This document shows positions 46,583 through 58,600 of a DNA stretch of 64,000 bases, piece by piece. The stretch comes from Megaustenia siamemsis (taxonomy: Eukaryota; Mollusca; Gastropoda; Stylommatophora; Ariophantidae), in the NCBI GenBank assembly GCA_032433765.1, contig JAVIAB010000160.1:37657723-37721722 (forward strand), in the 5' to 3' direction. The first letter of the stretch is position 1. Every line of letters starts with the position of its first letter. Made by a program: the position numbers and the translations under genes. The notes below the pieces were generated by a model. That model searched no databases. It was not told where the DNA came from and saw nothing but the letters and a program-made list of their open reading frames with translations.

Positions 46583-47079
46583 AGTAGTATACAAGGGTCC
46601 AACTAAGTCGCATTGTGGCGCTAAATTAACAAAGATATATAGTGTGGCGCGCGGCGCGCATAAAGCGTGTGGCGCAGGGGGAGTTAACCGTGACATTTCG
46701 TGTCGAGGTATTGACCTCTAGTCCCGGTGACCCGGAAGTGACGTGTTTATGTCTGGTGTGTGCTGACTTTGGAGCGCTTGGTGTACTTGAGCGATAGTGA
46801 TAGGTTAGTAGATTATACAACATCAATGAAAAACGATCAATATAAGACAGAAGACAAAGATATATTTTATTCTTTTATTATCTCAATAGGTGTATAACAT
46901 ACATTGATATTATATAACATTACAAAAATATTCAGTACATTGAGTCAATATATAGTACATGGATAACATTTATTTATAGATAGGCAGTTGGATGTCGGCT
47001 TAGCTATGTGGCGTCGATGAATCATAAGGGGTGAAACTGTTAGAGATTCCTGGTTAGGCTAAGCTGGTAGTGTAAAGAG

Positions 47080-50000
47080 TTAAATATCTAAAGGCGTAGT
47101 CGAGACGTTATCATCAGCTACCTTTCTTTTTATATAGAAATAGGAAAGAGCATTTCTTGTTTGACTGTAGGAAAATATGGAATTATTTAAGACTTTGAAA
47201 CCTACATTTTTCCCACCCTTAGCCTTTTGCGTAGCGAGAACCTCTAAAAACATATCTTTATCTAATTTGTTGTGTTGCTTGCTTAGCCCTTTACAACTGA
47301 TTTTATCGTAATCCCCACTACAATGGTACGTCTTACTACATAAGCTAACAAGAGCTGTCCCTTCGTACTCTAGTTTAAAAAGCCCGGGCGTTCGTTTGGT
47401 GTATGCTTTAACACCCTTACAGTTTATACAGTCTGTCTTGCTAGTATGTTCATCGCAAAACTCGGCAGGAAACCAGTCTTTATATACACTATTAAACTCA
47501 TCCCGCAGACCTGACTTAACTATATCCTCTAGCTTAGGTGCACTTAAAGCCAAGTATAAACTATCAGTATCTGTTTCACATAACTGAAAGTTGGACCTAT
47601 CTACAAACTTATCTAAGAACTCGAAATAAAAATCTAACATACGAAGTTTTGCATATTGATAGACGAAGAAACCAATTTGTAGGGGCAAGTCCCAAACAGT
47701 TTTCTTTTTCTCCATCTCAATTTCAAAAAGATCCTCCCCTATTTCAGTCATCTTTTTAAACCGGGAACTATTAATCATTTTCGATATCTCATCCCCCTGA
47801 ACATACGAGACAGCGCTATGATTGACCTTATTGGTTAGAGTCTTCCCGTAGGCTGAGTTTCCTAAGAGCTTCATCGTATCGCTTACTATAGATTGACTTT
47901 CATCTAGATCACCAGCCCGCCTAGCGTCAGAAACCATTTCGCCAAACTTTTTAAAACAACTAGACGGTTGATATTCTATAACTTGATAAATTTTTGTTAC
48001 CGCCAATCCGTGGTCTAAATACCATTTTAACAGTGGTGTTGCCAACAAAATTTTTTCCCCAACATAACTACCGATTAGGGTGCGACGAGGGGTTGACAAC
48101 AAGTTATGTTTGAGGGCATATTCACCCATAAACGGTCCAATATCATCACGCGTGACATCAATATTTTTGAAAATTGGAGTCATCTCACTGAAATGTTCCT
48201 TCAGACGGTCGGGGACGTGTAGATCACATTCCACTAAACCAAAACATGTCTCATCTGAAACAGAAGCCAGAATCTGTTTATCACTGAGAGGGAGCCCTTC
48301 TTTAGAGTAAGAGGGTCTAGCTCTAGGGATGGCTTTAGAAAGGAAAGCCCTAATGGTTGGGTCAGACTTTTTCAGAGCCTGCCACTCACATTCCCACATA
48401 ACTTCTACTGGGACTTTTACCTCCTCAGTTAGGTAGGTGTGTATCTCACATGTTTTTTCAAACAGCTCGAACAAGGGTTTATTATTAACAGGGTTTCTAT
48501 CTTTATCTTTGGTGAGGGGACAGTCTTTGTAATCATGGTACAGACAACCATGAAAATTATAGCCTCTTCTATTGGATTTATCCCACCCATCCACAGGGAT
48601 ATTTCTAACACCCAATCGAAACTCCCTCCCATTAAACTGAGTTTTCAACTCCACCCTTTTTGGTAGGCGACCCACGTTAACCACTCTCGACTTTGTTGGA
48701 CATAATAGTTATCTTTTTCGACCCTAAACCCGGTCTCCATTCTTCTAATAATTGGGTAATCTGTTGGCATTGGGTTCATCAGAGCCCAAAGATACAACGC
48801 GTTGGCATCGTAACCTTGGATGGATTTGACTACCTTTCCGCCCCTAATAAACGTTTTGCCTACCTCGTGATACCTATGGAAAATTATAGAGGGACCCCCG
48901 ACAATATTATCTCTAATCATTTTGTGTAGACTCGCCTGTTTGCTCGAACATAAACTAAACATTACACCCCTATCAACGGTCTTAAAAAGATACTTTAAAC
49001 AAACACCGGAACCGAAATGGCGTCTTTAAAACAGTCTACACCCCGCTCCCCATAAAAGCGAACCTGCTGCTCCAAGGCTTCTAAAAAGGGGACTACATCT
49101 TTGTTGTTATACCACACCAAAAAGTCCCTAAGTGTGGTCATGTTATTGTCCTTCCAGACCTTTTGGCACAGGGCGTACTCCTCCTTGGAAATGTTGGCAT
49201 TTTTTAACGACGAATAAAACGTTTCGTGTGGGGGTAGTTCTGTCTCGTCCAACTTTTGGGGGTCGTCTATATATTCATAACAAAAGTAACCCTTTGTTTC
49301 ACTAATCTTATAAGCCGCCAGATATTTACTATAGCTAAACCGGGGGCTAGATAGTTTACTATATCTAAGAATTTTAGATTCGGCGTTGCAATACACATAA
49401 AGTTATTGTTTCTTTTAACTATAAACTTGAACGGTTTTGCTACTTTGTAGTCTCCTTCCATTGTATCTTCCTCTTCGTCGTTAACAGCGGCTTCTTCTTC
49501 CTCTTCCATACTATCGCCTTCTTCGTCCACTTGGGCAGTGGCATCCATGAAGTGCTTTATTAAATAAGGTTTAATGACGTTGACGTCATATTTCCCTGAG
49601 TTAAACCCTATCACGGGAAGCTCTTTTAAATACTCATCAAACCTAACTACTATCTTGTCTTTATTCAGTTCATGGAGTTGAGTAAAAATACTTTCAAACC
49701 GAGATCGCAATAACGAGTAGGCCTTATCAGCGACACTAGTGAGATAATCAAGCATCTGACTAACTAAAATTTGTGGGTCACCCTTGGTTATGAAGCATTT
49801 TGGGGCCTCCCACCCGGGGACATTTGACGCTATAGAGCAGGAAAGGGGTACGTGTTTAGCTACAAAGGTAGTCGAGTGCGTCTCTTTGGGAACATTCCCA
49901 TTATCAAAGTAGCATTCATAATCGAATGTCGCCCTGAAGGGGTAAATAAAAGAATCTGGAGTACTGATCCCTTCAGCGCTGATCGCGTCCCATACACTTT

Positions 50001-51420
50001 CAGGTGAAGAGTAAACGCCACCTTTATATGTCTCTACAGCCATATCCCCATTACACGTTTTTTCGTGCCTATCCATACGCCCAAACTTTTTCCACAGTTT
50101 CCCACATTTTCCACAAGAAAAGCTTTTACTGGCCCTGGAAAGATCGTTTATATAAAAGAAGTGATTTTTGTAAAGTAAAAGACGGAGAGTTTCACTATAA
50201 CTACTACCACTTCTCAGGACAATACGCAAGGCTTGTTGAGAATCAAAGTCAAAAATATCTATGTTTATTGAAAAACAACTTTCTAAGAGAGGCATTTCGG
50301 CAAGAGTTACACCGGGAAAGTTACTTAACATTAGAGACGGGTTAAACTGTTTGAAAAGTAGTCTTGAAGCCTTTCTAACATCTTTAACAGAGGTCCCTCT
50401 ATGGATAGCTAGACACCGGAAGAAACAGAGATTATCATTGTAAACTTTAGAATGGGAATCGGTTTGAATTATATTAATGCCGTAGTTGGATCCAATGTAG
50501 GGTGGGATATCTATCAGACACCCTATAGGATAATCTTGGAGTTTATAAATATAAACACTCGTACTGACTAATGCTTCTAATGTATATTTGGTTGTCTCCC
50601 TGTTTTTATTTGCATACCCTAATATATCACTTTCATTTAATCTATCAACAAACGTTTCAAAATCGTATCTGTTGTTAACTAACAATGGTTTGTCTAATCC
50701 TGTTGCATTATTCGAGCTGGCGTGAAAGTAACGCAACCCCTGTGTCTCCCTATGTCTTAAAACTAGATGATGACTATAATTCACCTTGAAACGCTTTTTC
50801 TGGGCTAGAAAAATTGGGTTTACAAGGGTCTTCCAATCTATGGGAGTATCAGGCTGATGAAATATAGTGTACGTATCCATGTATTTGTTCCTACGTTCAT
50901 GTGTTCTAATAGCTAACCAGTTGTTCTTATATATCTTCTTAACATCTTGAGGTAACTTATTTAGAGAGTCTGCTTCATTAATAAGTCTTGGTCTCTTTGA
51001 GGGTTCTTGAGTCGAACTCTTTACTCCCCGCTTGCGTGAGGTTGTCGATACCAGTGGGCCTGGTAGTGTTGATGATGGTGTCGAGTTGTCCACAGCTATG
51101 TCATGGCTAGCAAGATGTTGTTGCAGATGTCTTGCTCCAGTAAAGCTTTGTTGGCAGATATGGCAGATATGTGGGATAACACTGGGCTCTTTTGAAGGTA
51201 CTTGATCGGCTGACACAGGAGTTGGTGACGCTGGAACTACTGAGACAAGAGATACAGGATGCTCTGTCTTGATATGTCTGGCAAGGCTGTCTACTCTTGT
51301 ATATACTCGTGCACAAACATCACATTTGTATTCCTGACACCCATGTACACTAGCAACATGGCGTTTTAGGTCTCGGCTCCGGGTAGAAGTTTTGGTACAG
51401 ATATGACAAGTGTTAGACAT
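47080..51420 (-). pseudogene. Protein-primed family B DNA polymerase, left copy, three frameshifts
   Basis: Mirror copy of the gene at 55610-59953. The start ATG is at 51420 (51418-51420 on the + strand reads CAT), just after the leader-intron acceptor. The frame is broken three times, at about 49340, 49006 and 48655. Each is the loss of one base from a run of C (G in gene sense) that is one longer in the right copy. I noticed only a few substitutions (for example His to Tyr in the CLYHDHKDC region, and Glu/Lys seen in an opposite-strand frame). All exonuclease and polymerase motifs are present across the pieces. Because every break is a homopolymer-length change, it may be a consensus error rather than decay. 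If real, the copy is inactive and truncated after about 700 residues. Confidence 0.9.
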
Positions 51421-51664
51421 CTGTAGAAAAGAAATTGAAACATTACAACTAAAGAGTAAAGAACAGTAAACATTACAAGAAAAGTAAACAACGAGATACA
51501 CAACTTATCGAAATTAGGTCACAAAAGTAACACGTGGATACTAAAAAACCAACTTATCGAAGTTAGGTCACAAAAGTAACACGTGGATACTAAACAACCA
51601 ACTTATCGAAAATAGGTTACTAAAGTAACATACTATAACATTAAAGAACTAAGATAACACTTAC
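51421..51664 (-). other. Leader intron of the left PolB gene
   Basis: Mirror of the intron at 55366-55609. The acceptor CTACAG directly precedes the ATG and the donor GTAAGT lies at the 51664 side. Confidence 0.75.
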
Positions 51665-51745
51665 TTTTTATGTGTTTGAAGGTACAAGACACATCCGTCG
51701 GCAACAACTGTAAGCGAAAGTCTGATTACAAGCTTCAAAGTCGCG

Positions 51746-51754
51746 TTATATATA
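51746..51754 (-). promoter_or_regulatory. TATA box of the left PolB gene
   Basis: TATATATAA on the - strand, followed about 31 bases later by an initiator-like TCAGACT. One base before the box differs from the right copy (GAG versus GCG). Confidence 0.75.
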
Positions 51755-51929
51755 CTCCAGAAACACCGGAAGTGTTACTAAAAATAGAACTGACCGCTGA
51801 TGCAATACCGGAAGTGTTACTAAAAATAGCTTTTGACTGCTGACGTGATACCCGTGGAGTTTCTAAAAATAGATTTTGACCTATGAGGCAATACCAGGCG
51901 ACTTTATAGGAGTTTTTTCCCTTGACCCT

Positions 51930-53215
51930 TTATGAGGGGACGCCCATGAAACTGTTAGAAATAGTAAATTTACACTCTAGGGTTACTCCAAACTTTACAA
52001 TAGACATCCACATAGCAAAAATTTACATAAAAACAACTTTTGAAATTACGACCCCTGTACCCATTTTTGGCGGTTACGCCCATGAAACTGTTAAAAATAG
52101 TCAATTTAACATCTAGACATACCCCAAACTTTATATTAAGCATCCCCATATCAAGAATTTACATAAAAACAACGTTTGAAATTACGACCCCTGTACCCAT
52201 TTTTGGCGGTTACGCCCATGAAACTGTTAAAAATAGTAAATTTAACATATAGACATACCCCAAACTTTATATTAAGCATCCCCGTATCAAGAATTTACTA
52301 AAAAACCACTTTTATGAGTGTTGCCCCCTTACCCATTTTTGGCGGTTACGCCCATGAAACTGTTAAAAATAGTAAATTTAACATATAGACATACCCCAAA
52401 CTTTATATTAAGCATCCCCATATCAAGAATTTACATAAAAACAACGTTTGAAATTACTACCCCTGTACCCATTTTTGGCGGTTACGCCCATGAAACTGTT
52501 AAAAATAGTAAATTTAACATCTAGACATACCCCAAACTTTATATTAAGCATCTCCGTATCAAGAATTTTCATAAAAACAACTTTTGAAATTACTACCCCT
52601 GTACCAATTTTTGGCGGTTACGCCCATGAAATCGATAAAAAATTGAAATTTAACAGCTAGCCATACCCCAAACTGTATATTAAGCATCCCCGTATCAAGA
52701 ATTTACATAAAAACAACTTTTGAAATTACTACCCCTGTACCCATTTTTGGCGGTTACGCCCATGAAATCGATAAAAAATTGAAATTTAACACCTAGACAT
52801 ACCCCAAACTTTATAATAAACATCCCCGTATCAAGAATTTACATAAAAACAACTTTTGAAATTACTACCCCTCTACCAATTTTTGGCGGTTACGCCCATG
52901 AAATCGATAAAAAATTGAAATTTAACAGCTAGCCATACCCCAAACTGTATATTAAGCATCCCCGTATCAAGAATTTACATAAAAACAACTTTTGAAATTA
53001 CTACCCCCGTACCCATTTTTGGCGGTTACGCCCATGAAATCGATAAAAAATTGAAATTTAACACCTAGACATACCCCAAACTTTATAATAAACATCCCCG
53101 TATCAAGAATTTACATAAAAACAACTTTTGAAATTACTACCCCTGTACCCATTTTTGGCGGTTACGCCCATGAAATCGATAAAAAAATTGAAGTTTAACC
53201 TATTGGCATACATCA
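51930..53215. repeat. 136 bp unit array, left arm (about 9.5 units)
   Basis: Units carry TTTTTGGCGGTTACGCCCAT, ACATACCCCAAACTTTATAT and GAATTTACATAAAAACAAC. Inner units differ (ATCGATAAAAAATTGAAATT instead of ACTGTTAAAAATAG). Short open frames in each unit are by-products. Confidence 0.95.
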
Positions 53216-53281
53216 AACATAATATGTGACACGCCCATGTATCAAATTTGCCTAAAAAATCAACCAAAAATTAGTAGTATA

Positions 53282-53476
53282 CAATGTCAATTAGGGACCC
53301 CAAATATCCTTCCATCTGCAGCCAAATCGCTGCAGCCGGGTTGTTTTTTCTTATATAAATAGTCTACCTGCAGAATGTGCTTCCATCTGCAGCCAAATCG
53401 CTGCAGCCGGGTTGTTTTTCTATATATGAGAGTCTACTGTTTTTTCCTTATAGTCTATCCATCCTAAGTGCCATTC
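53282..53476. other. Unpaired centre of the palindrome
   Basis: The 195 bp are the only part of the element without an inverted partner. They hold two direct copies (near 53310 and 53380) of about 40 bp starting CTTCCATCTGCAGCCAAATC and continuing GCTGCAGCCGGGTTG. Each copy contains a 7 bp stem, CTGCAGC and GCTGCAG, around a CAAATC loop. Confidence 0.9.
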
Positions 53477-53559
53477 TATACTACTAATTTTTGGTTGATT
53501 TTTTAGGCAAATTTGATACATGGGCGTGTCACATAATATGTTTGATGTATGCCAATAGG

Positions 53560-55110
53560 TTAAACTTCAATTTTTTTATCGATTTCATGGGCGTAACCGC
53601 CAAAAATGGGTACAGGGGTAGTAATTTCAAAAGTTGTTTTTATGTAAATTCTTGATACGGAGATGCTTAATATAAAGTTTGGGGTATGTCTAGATGTTAA
53701 ATTTACTATTTTTAACAGTTTCATGGGCGTAACCGCCAAAAATGGGTACAGGGGTAGTAATTTCAAACGTTGTTTTTATGTAAATTCTTGATATGGGGAT
53801 GCTTAATATAAAGTTTGGGGTATGTCTATATGTTAAATTTACTATTTTTAACAGTTTCATGGGCGTAACCGCCAAAAATGGGTAAGGGGGCAACACTCAT
53901 AAAAGTGGTTTTTTAGTAAATTCTTGATACGGGGATGCTTAATATAAAGTTTGGGGTATGTCTAGATGTTAAATTTACTATTTTTAACAGTTTCATGGGC
54001 GTAACCGCCAAAAATGGGTACAGGGGTAGTAATTTCAAACGTTGTTTTTATGTAAATTCTTGATATGGGGATGCTTAATATAAAGTTTGGGGTATGTCTA
54101 TATGTTAAATTTACTATTTTTAACAGTTTCATGGGCGTAACCGCCAAAAATGGGTACAGGGGTAGTAATTTCAAACGTTGTTTTTATGTAAATTCTTGAT
54201 ATGGGGATGCTTAATATAAAGTTTGGGGTATGTCTATATGTTAAATTTACTATTTTTAACAGTTTCATGGGCGTAACCGCCAAAAATGGGTACAGGGGTA
54301 GTAATTTCAAACGTTGTTTTTATGTAAATTCTTGATATGGGGATGCTTAATATAAAGTTTGGGGTATGTCTATATGTTAAATTTACTATTTTTAACAGTT
54401 TCATGGGCGTAACCGCCAAAAATGGGTAAGGGGGCAACACTCATAAAAGTGGTTTTTTAGTAAATTCTTGATACGGGGATGCTTAATATAAAGTTTGGGG
54501 TATGTCTAGATGTTAAATTTACTATTTTTAACAGTTTCATGGGCGTAACCGCCAAAAATGGGTACAGGGGTAGTAATTTCAAACGTTGTTTTTATGTAAA
54601 TTCTTGATATGGGGATGCTTAATATAAAGTTTGGGGTATGTCTAGATGTTAAATTTACTATTTTTAACAGTTTCATGGGCGTAACCGCCAAAAATGGGTA
54701 CAGGGGTAGTAATTTCAAACGTTGTTTTTATGTAAATTCTTGATATGGGGATGCTTAATATAAAGTTTGGGGTATGTCTATATGTTAAATTTACTATTTT
54801 TAACAGTTTCATGGGCGTAACCGCCAAAAATGGGTAAGGGGGCAACACTCATAAAAGTGGTTTTTTAGTAAATTCTTGATATGGGGATGCTTAATATAAA
54901 GTTTGGGGTATGTCTATATGTTAAATTTACTATTTTTAACAGTTTCATGGGCGTAACCGCCAAAAATGGGTACAGGGGTCGTAATTTCAAAAGTTGTTTT
55001 TATGTAAATTTTTGCTATGTGGATGTCTATTGTAAAGTTTGGAGTAACCCTAGAGTGTAAATTTACTATTTCTAACAGTTTCATGGGCGTCCCCTCATAA
55101 AGGGTCAAGG
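53560..55110. repeat. 136 bp unit array, right arm (about 11.4 units)
   Basis: Successive units begin every 136 bases (for example frames ending at 53962, 54098, 54234). A longer pattern is visible, with the variant GTAAGGGGGCAACACTCATA recurring about every 544 bases (four units) at 53883, 54427 and 54835. Confidence 0.95.
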
Positions 55111-55157
55111 GGAAAAACTCCTATAAAGTCGCCTGGTATTGCCTCATAGGTCAAAAT

Positions 55158-55264
55158 CTATTTTTAGAAACTCCACGGGTATCACGTCAGCAGTCAAAAG
55201 CTATTTTTAGTAACACTTCCGGTATTGCATCAGCGGTCAGTTCTATTTTTAGTAACACTTCCGG
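55158..55264 (+). promoter_or_regulatory. Upstream repeats with MEF2-like and ETS-like sites
   Basis: Three tandem segments of about 42 bp begin with CTATTTTTAG at 55158, 55201 and 55243, a perfect match to the MEF2 consensus CTA(A/T)4TAG. Two are followed by ACTTCCGG (55215-55222, 55257-55264), an ETS core. ATCACGTCAG in the first resembles a CRE. Matches to animal factor sites are known patterns. Use here is inference. Confidence 0.4.
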
Positions 55265-55275
55265 TGTTTCTGGCG

Positions 55276-55284
55276 TATATATAA
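55276..55284 (+). promoter_or_regulatory. TATA box of the right PolB gene
   Basis: TATATATAA in a GC-rich setting (GGCG before, CGCGAC after). An initiator-like TCAGACT at 55305-55311 lies about 30 bases downstream, the usual distance in RNA polymerase II promoters. Confidence 0.75.
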
Positions 55285-55365
55285 CGCGACTTTGAAGCTT
55301 GTAATCAGACTTTCGCTTACAGTTGTTGCCGACGGATGTGTCTTGTACCTTCAAACACATAAAAA

Positions 55366-55609
55366 GTAAGTGTTATCTTAGTTCTTTAATGTTATAATAT
55401 GTTACTTTAGTAACCTATTTTCGATAAGTTGGTTGTTTAGTATCCACGTGTTACTTTTGTGACCTAACTTCGATAAGTTGGTTTTTTAGTATCCACGTGT
55501 TACTTTTGTGACCTAATTTCGATAAGTTGTGTATCTCGTTGTTTACTTTTCTTGTAATGTTTACTGTTCTTTACTCTTTAGTTGTAATGTTTCAATTTCT
55601 TTTCTACAG
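55366..55609 (+). other. Leader intron of the right PolB gene
   Basis: The donor AAAAA/GTAAGT and acceptor TTTCTTTTCTACAG bound 244 AT-rich bases. The acceptor directly precedes the ATG at 55610. The frame stays open upstream to 55529, but those 27 codons lie inside the intron. Confidence 0.8.
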
Positions 55610-58600
55610 ATGTCTAACACTTGTCATATCTGTACCAAAACTTCTACCCGGAGCCGAGACCTAAAACGCCATGTTGCTAGTGTACATGGGTGTCAGGAAT
55701 ACAAATGTGATGTTTGTGCACGAGTATATACAAGAGTAGACAGCCTTGCCAGACATATCAAGACAGAGCATCCTGTATCTCTTGTCTCAGTAGTTCCAGC
55801 GTCACCAACTCCTGTGTCAGCCGATCAAGTACCTTCAAAAGAGCCCAGTGTTATCCCACATATCTGCCATATCTGCCAACAAAGCTTTACTGGAGCAAGA
55901 CATCTGCAACAACATCTTGCTAGCCATGACATAGCTGTGGACAACTCGACACCATCATCAACACTACCAGGCCCACTGGTATCGACAACCTCACGCAAGC
56001 GGGGAGTAAAGAGTTCGACTCAAGAACCCTCAAAGAGACCAAGACTTATTAATGAAGCAGACTCTCTAAATAAGTTACCTCAAGATGTTAAGAAGATATA
56101 TAAGAACAACTGGTTAGCTATTAGAACACATGAACGTAGGAACAAATACATGGATACGTACACTATATTTCATCAGCCTGATACTCCCATAGATTGGAAG
56201 ACCCTTGTAAACCCAATTTTTCTAGCCCAGAAAAAGCGTTTCAAGGTGAATTATAGTCATCATCTAGTTTTAAGACATAGGGAGACACAGGGGTTGCGTT
56301 ACTTTCACGCCAGCTCGAATAATGCAACAGGATTAGACAAACCATTGTTAGTTAACAACAGATACGATTTTGAAACGTTTGTTGATAGATTAAATGAAAG
56401 TGATATATTAGGGTATGCAAATAAAAACAGGGAGACAACCAAATATACATTAGAAGCATTAGTCAGTACGAGTGTTTATATTTATAAACTCCAAGATTAT
56501 CCTATAGGGTGTCTGATAGATATCCCACCCTACATTGGATCCAACTACGGCATTAATATAATTCAAACCGATTCCCATTCTAAAGTTTACAATGATAATC
56601 TCTGTTTCTTCCGGTGTCTAGCTATCCATAGAGGGACCTCTGTTAAAGATGTTAGAAAGGCTTCAAGACTACTTTTCAAACAGTTTAACCCGTCTCTAAT
56701 GTTAAGTAACTTTCCCGGTGTAACTCTTGCCGAAATGCCTCTCTTAGAAAGTTGTTTTTCAATAAACATAGATATTTTTGACTTTGATTCTCAACAAGCC
56801 TTGCGTATTGTCCTGAGAAGTGGTAGTAGTTATAGTGAAACTCTCCGTCTTTTACTTTACAAAAATCACTTCTTTTATATAAACGATCTTTCCAGGGCCA
56901 GTAAAAGCTTTTCTTGTGGAAAATGTGGGAAACTGTGGAAAAAGTTTGGGCGTATGGATAGGCACGAAAAAACGTGTAATGGGGATATGGCTGTAGAGAC
57001 ATATAAAGGTGGCGTTTACTCTTCACCTGAAAGTGTATGGGACGCGATCAGCGCTGAAGGGATCAGTACTCCAGATTCTTTTATTTACCCCTTCAGGGCG
57101 ACATTCGATTATGAATGCTACTTTGATAATGGGAATGTTCCCAAAGAGACGCACTCGACTACCTTTGTAGCTAAACACGTACCCCTTTCCTGCTCTATAG
57201 CGTCAAATGTCCCCGGGTGGGAGGCCCCAAAATGCTTCATAACCAAGGGTGACCCACAAATTTTAGTTAGTCAGATGCTTGATTATCTCACTAGTGTCGC
57301 TGATAAGGCCTACTCGTTATTGCGATCTCGGTTTGAAAGTATTTTTACTCAACTCCATGAACTGAATAAAGACAAGATAGTAGTTAGGTTTGATGAGTAT
57401 TTAAAAGAGCTTCCCGTGATAGGGTTTAACTCAGGGAAATATGACGTCAACGTCATTAAACCTTATTTAATAAAGCACTTCATGGATGCCACTGCCCAAG
57501 TGGACGAAGAAGGCGATAGTATGGAAGAGGAAGAAGAAGCCGCTGTTAACGACGAAGAGGAAGATACAATGGAAGGAGACTACAAAGTAGCAAAACCGTT
57601 CAAGTTTATAGTTAAAAGAAACAATAACTTTATGTGTATTGCAACGCCGAATCTAAAATTCTTAGATATAGTAAACTATCTAGCCCCCGGGTTTAGCTAT
57701 AGTAAATATCTGGCGGCTTATAAGATTAGTGAAACAAAGGGTTACTTTTGTTATGAATATATAGACGACCCCCAAAAGTTGGACGAGACAGAACTACCCC
57801 CACACGAAACGTTTTATTCGTCGTTAAAAAATGCCAACATTTCCAAGGAGGAGTACGCCCTGTGCCAAAAGGTCTGGAAGGACAATAACATGACCACACT
57901 TAGGGACTTTTTGGTGTGGTATAACAACAAAGATGTAGTCCCCTTTTTAGAAGCCTTGGAGCAGCAGGTTCGCTTTTATGGGGAGCGGGGTGTAGACTGT
58001 TTTAAAGACGCCATTTCGGTTCCGGGTGTTTGTTTAAAGTATCTTTTTAAGACCGTTGATAGGGGTGTAATGTTTAGTTTATGTTCGAGCAAACAGGCGA
58101 GTCTACACAAAATGATTAGAGATAATATTGTCGGGGGTCCCTCTATAATTTTCCATAGGTATCACGAGGTAGGCAAAACGTTTATTAGGGGCGGAAAGGT
58201 AGTCAAATCCATCCAAGGTTACGATGCCAACGCGTTGTATCTTTGGGCTCTGATGAACCCAATGCCAACAGATTACCCAATTATTAGAAGAATGGAGACC
58301 GGGTTTAGGGTCGAAAAAGATAACTATTATGTCCAACAAAGTCGAGAGTGGTTAACGTGGGTCGCCTACCAAAAAGGGGTGGAGTTGAAAACTCAGTTTA
58401 ATGGGAGGGAGTTTCGATTGGGTGTTAGAAATATCCCTGTGGATGGGTGGGATAAATCCAATAGAAGAGGCTATAATTTTCATGGTTGTCTGTACCATGA
58501 TCACAAAGACTGTCCCCTCACCAAAGATAAAGATAGAAACCCTGTTAATAATAAACCCTTGTTCGAGCTGTTTGAAAAAACATGTGAGATACACACCTAC

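Larger units (their letters stand above)
46583..53281. repeat. Left arm of the palindrome (6699 bp)
   Basis: Pairs with 53477-60450. From the outer end to the gene start the coordinates of paired bases sum to 107033, falling to 107030 across three 1-base deletions. At the inner end the sum is 106758, so the left inner array is about 272 bp (two units) shorter. Confidence 0.95.

Noticed and set aside
51922..55108. Repeated 60-70 codon frames in the 136 bp units as a multigene family
   Set aside because: They are identical by-products of the array, overlap each other across units and lack any promoter or start context.
55529..55609. Start of the polymerase at the first Met (55529)
   Set aside because: Those 27 codons are hydrophobic and AT-rich, lie between a GTAAGT donor and a CTACAG acceptor, and the next Met follows the acceptor directly before the zinc fingers.
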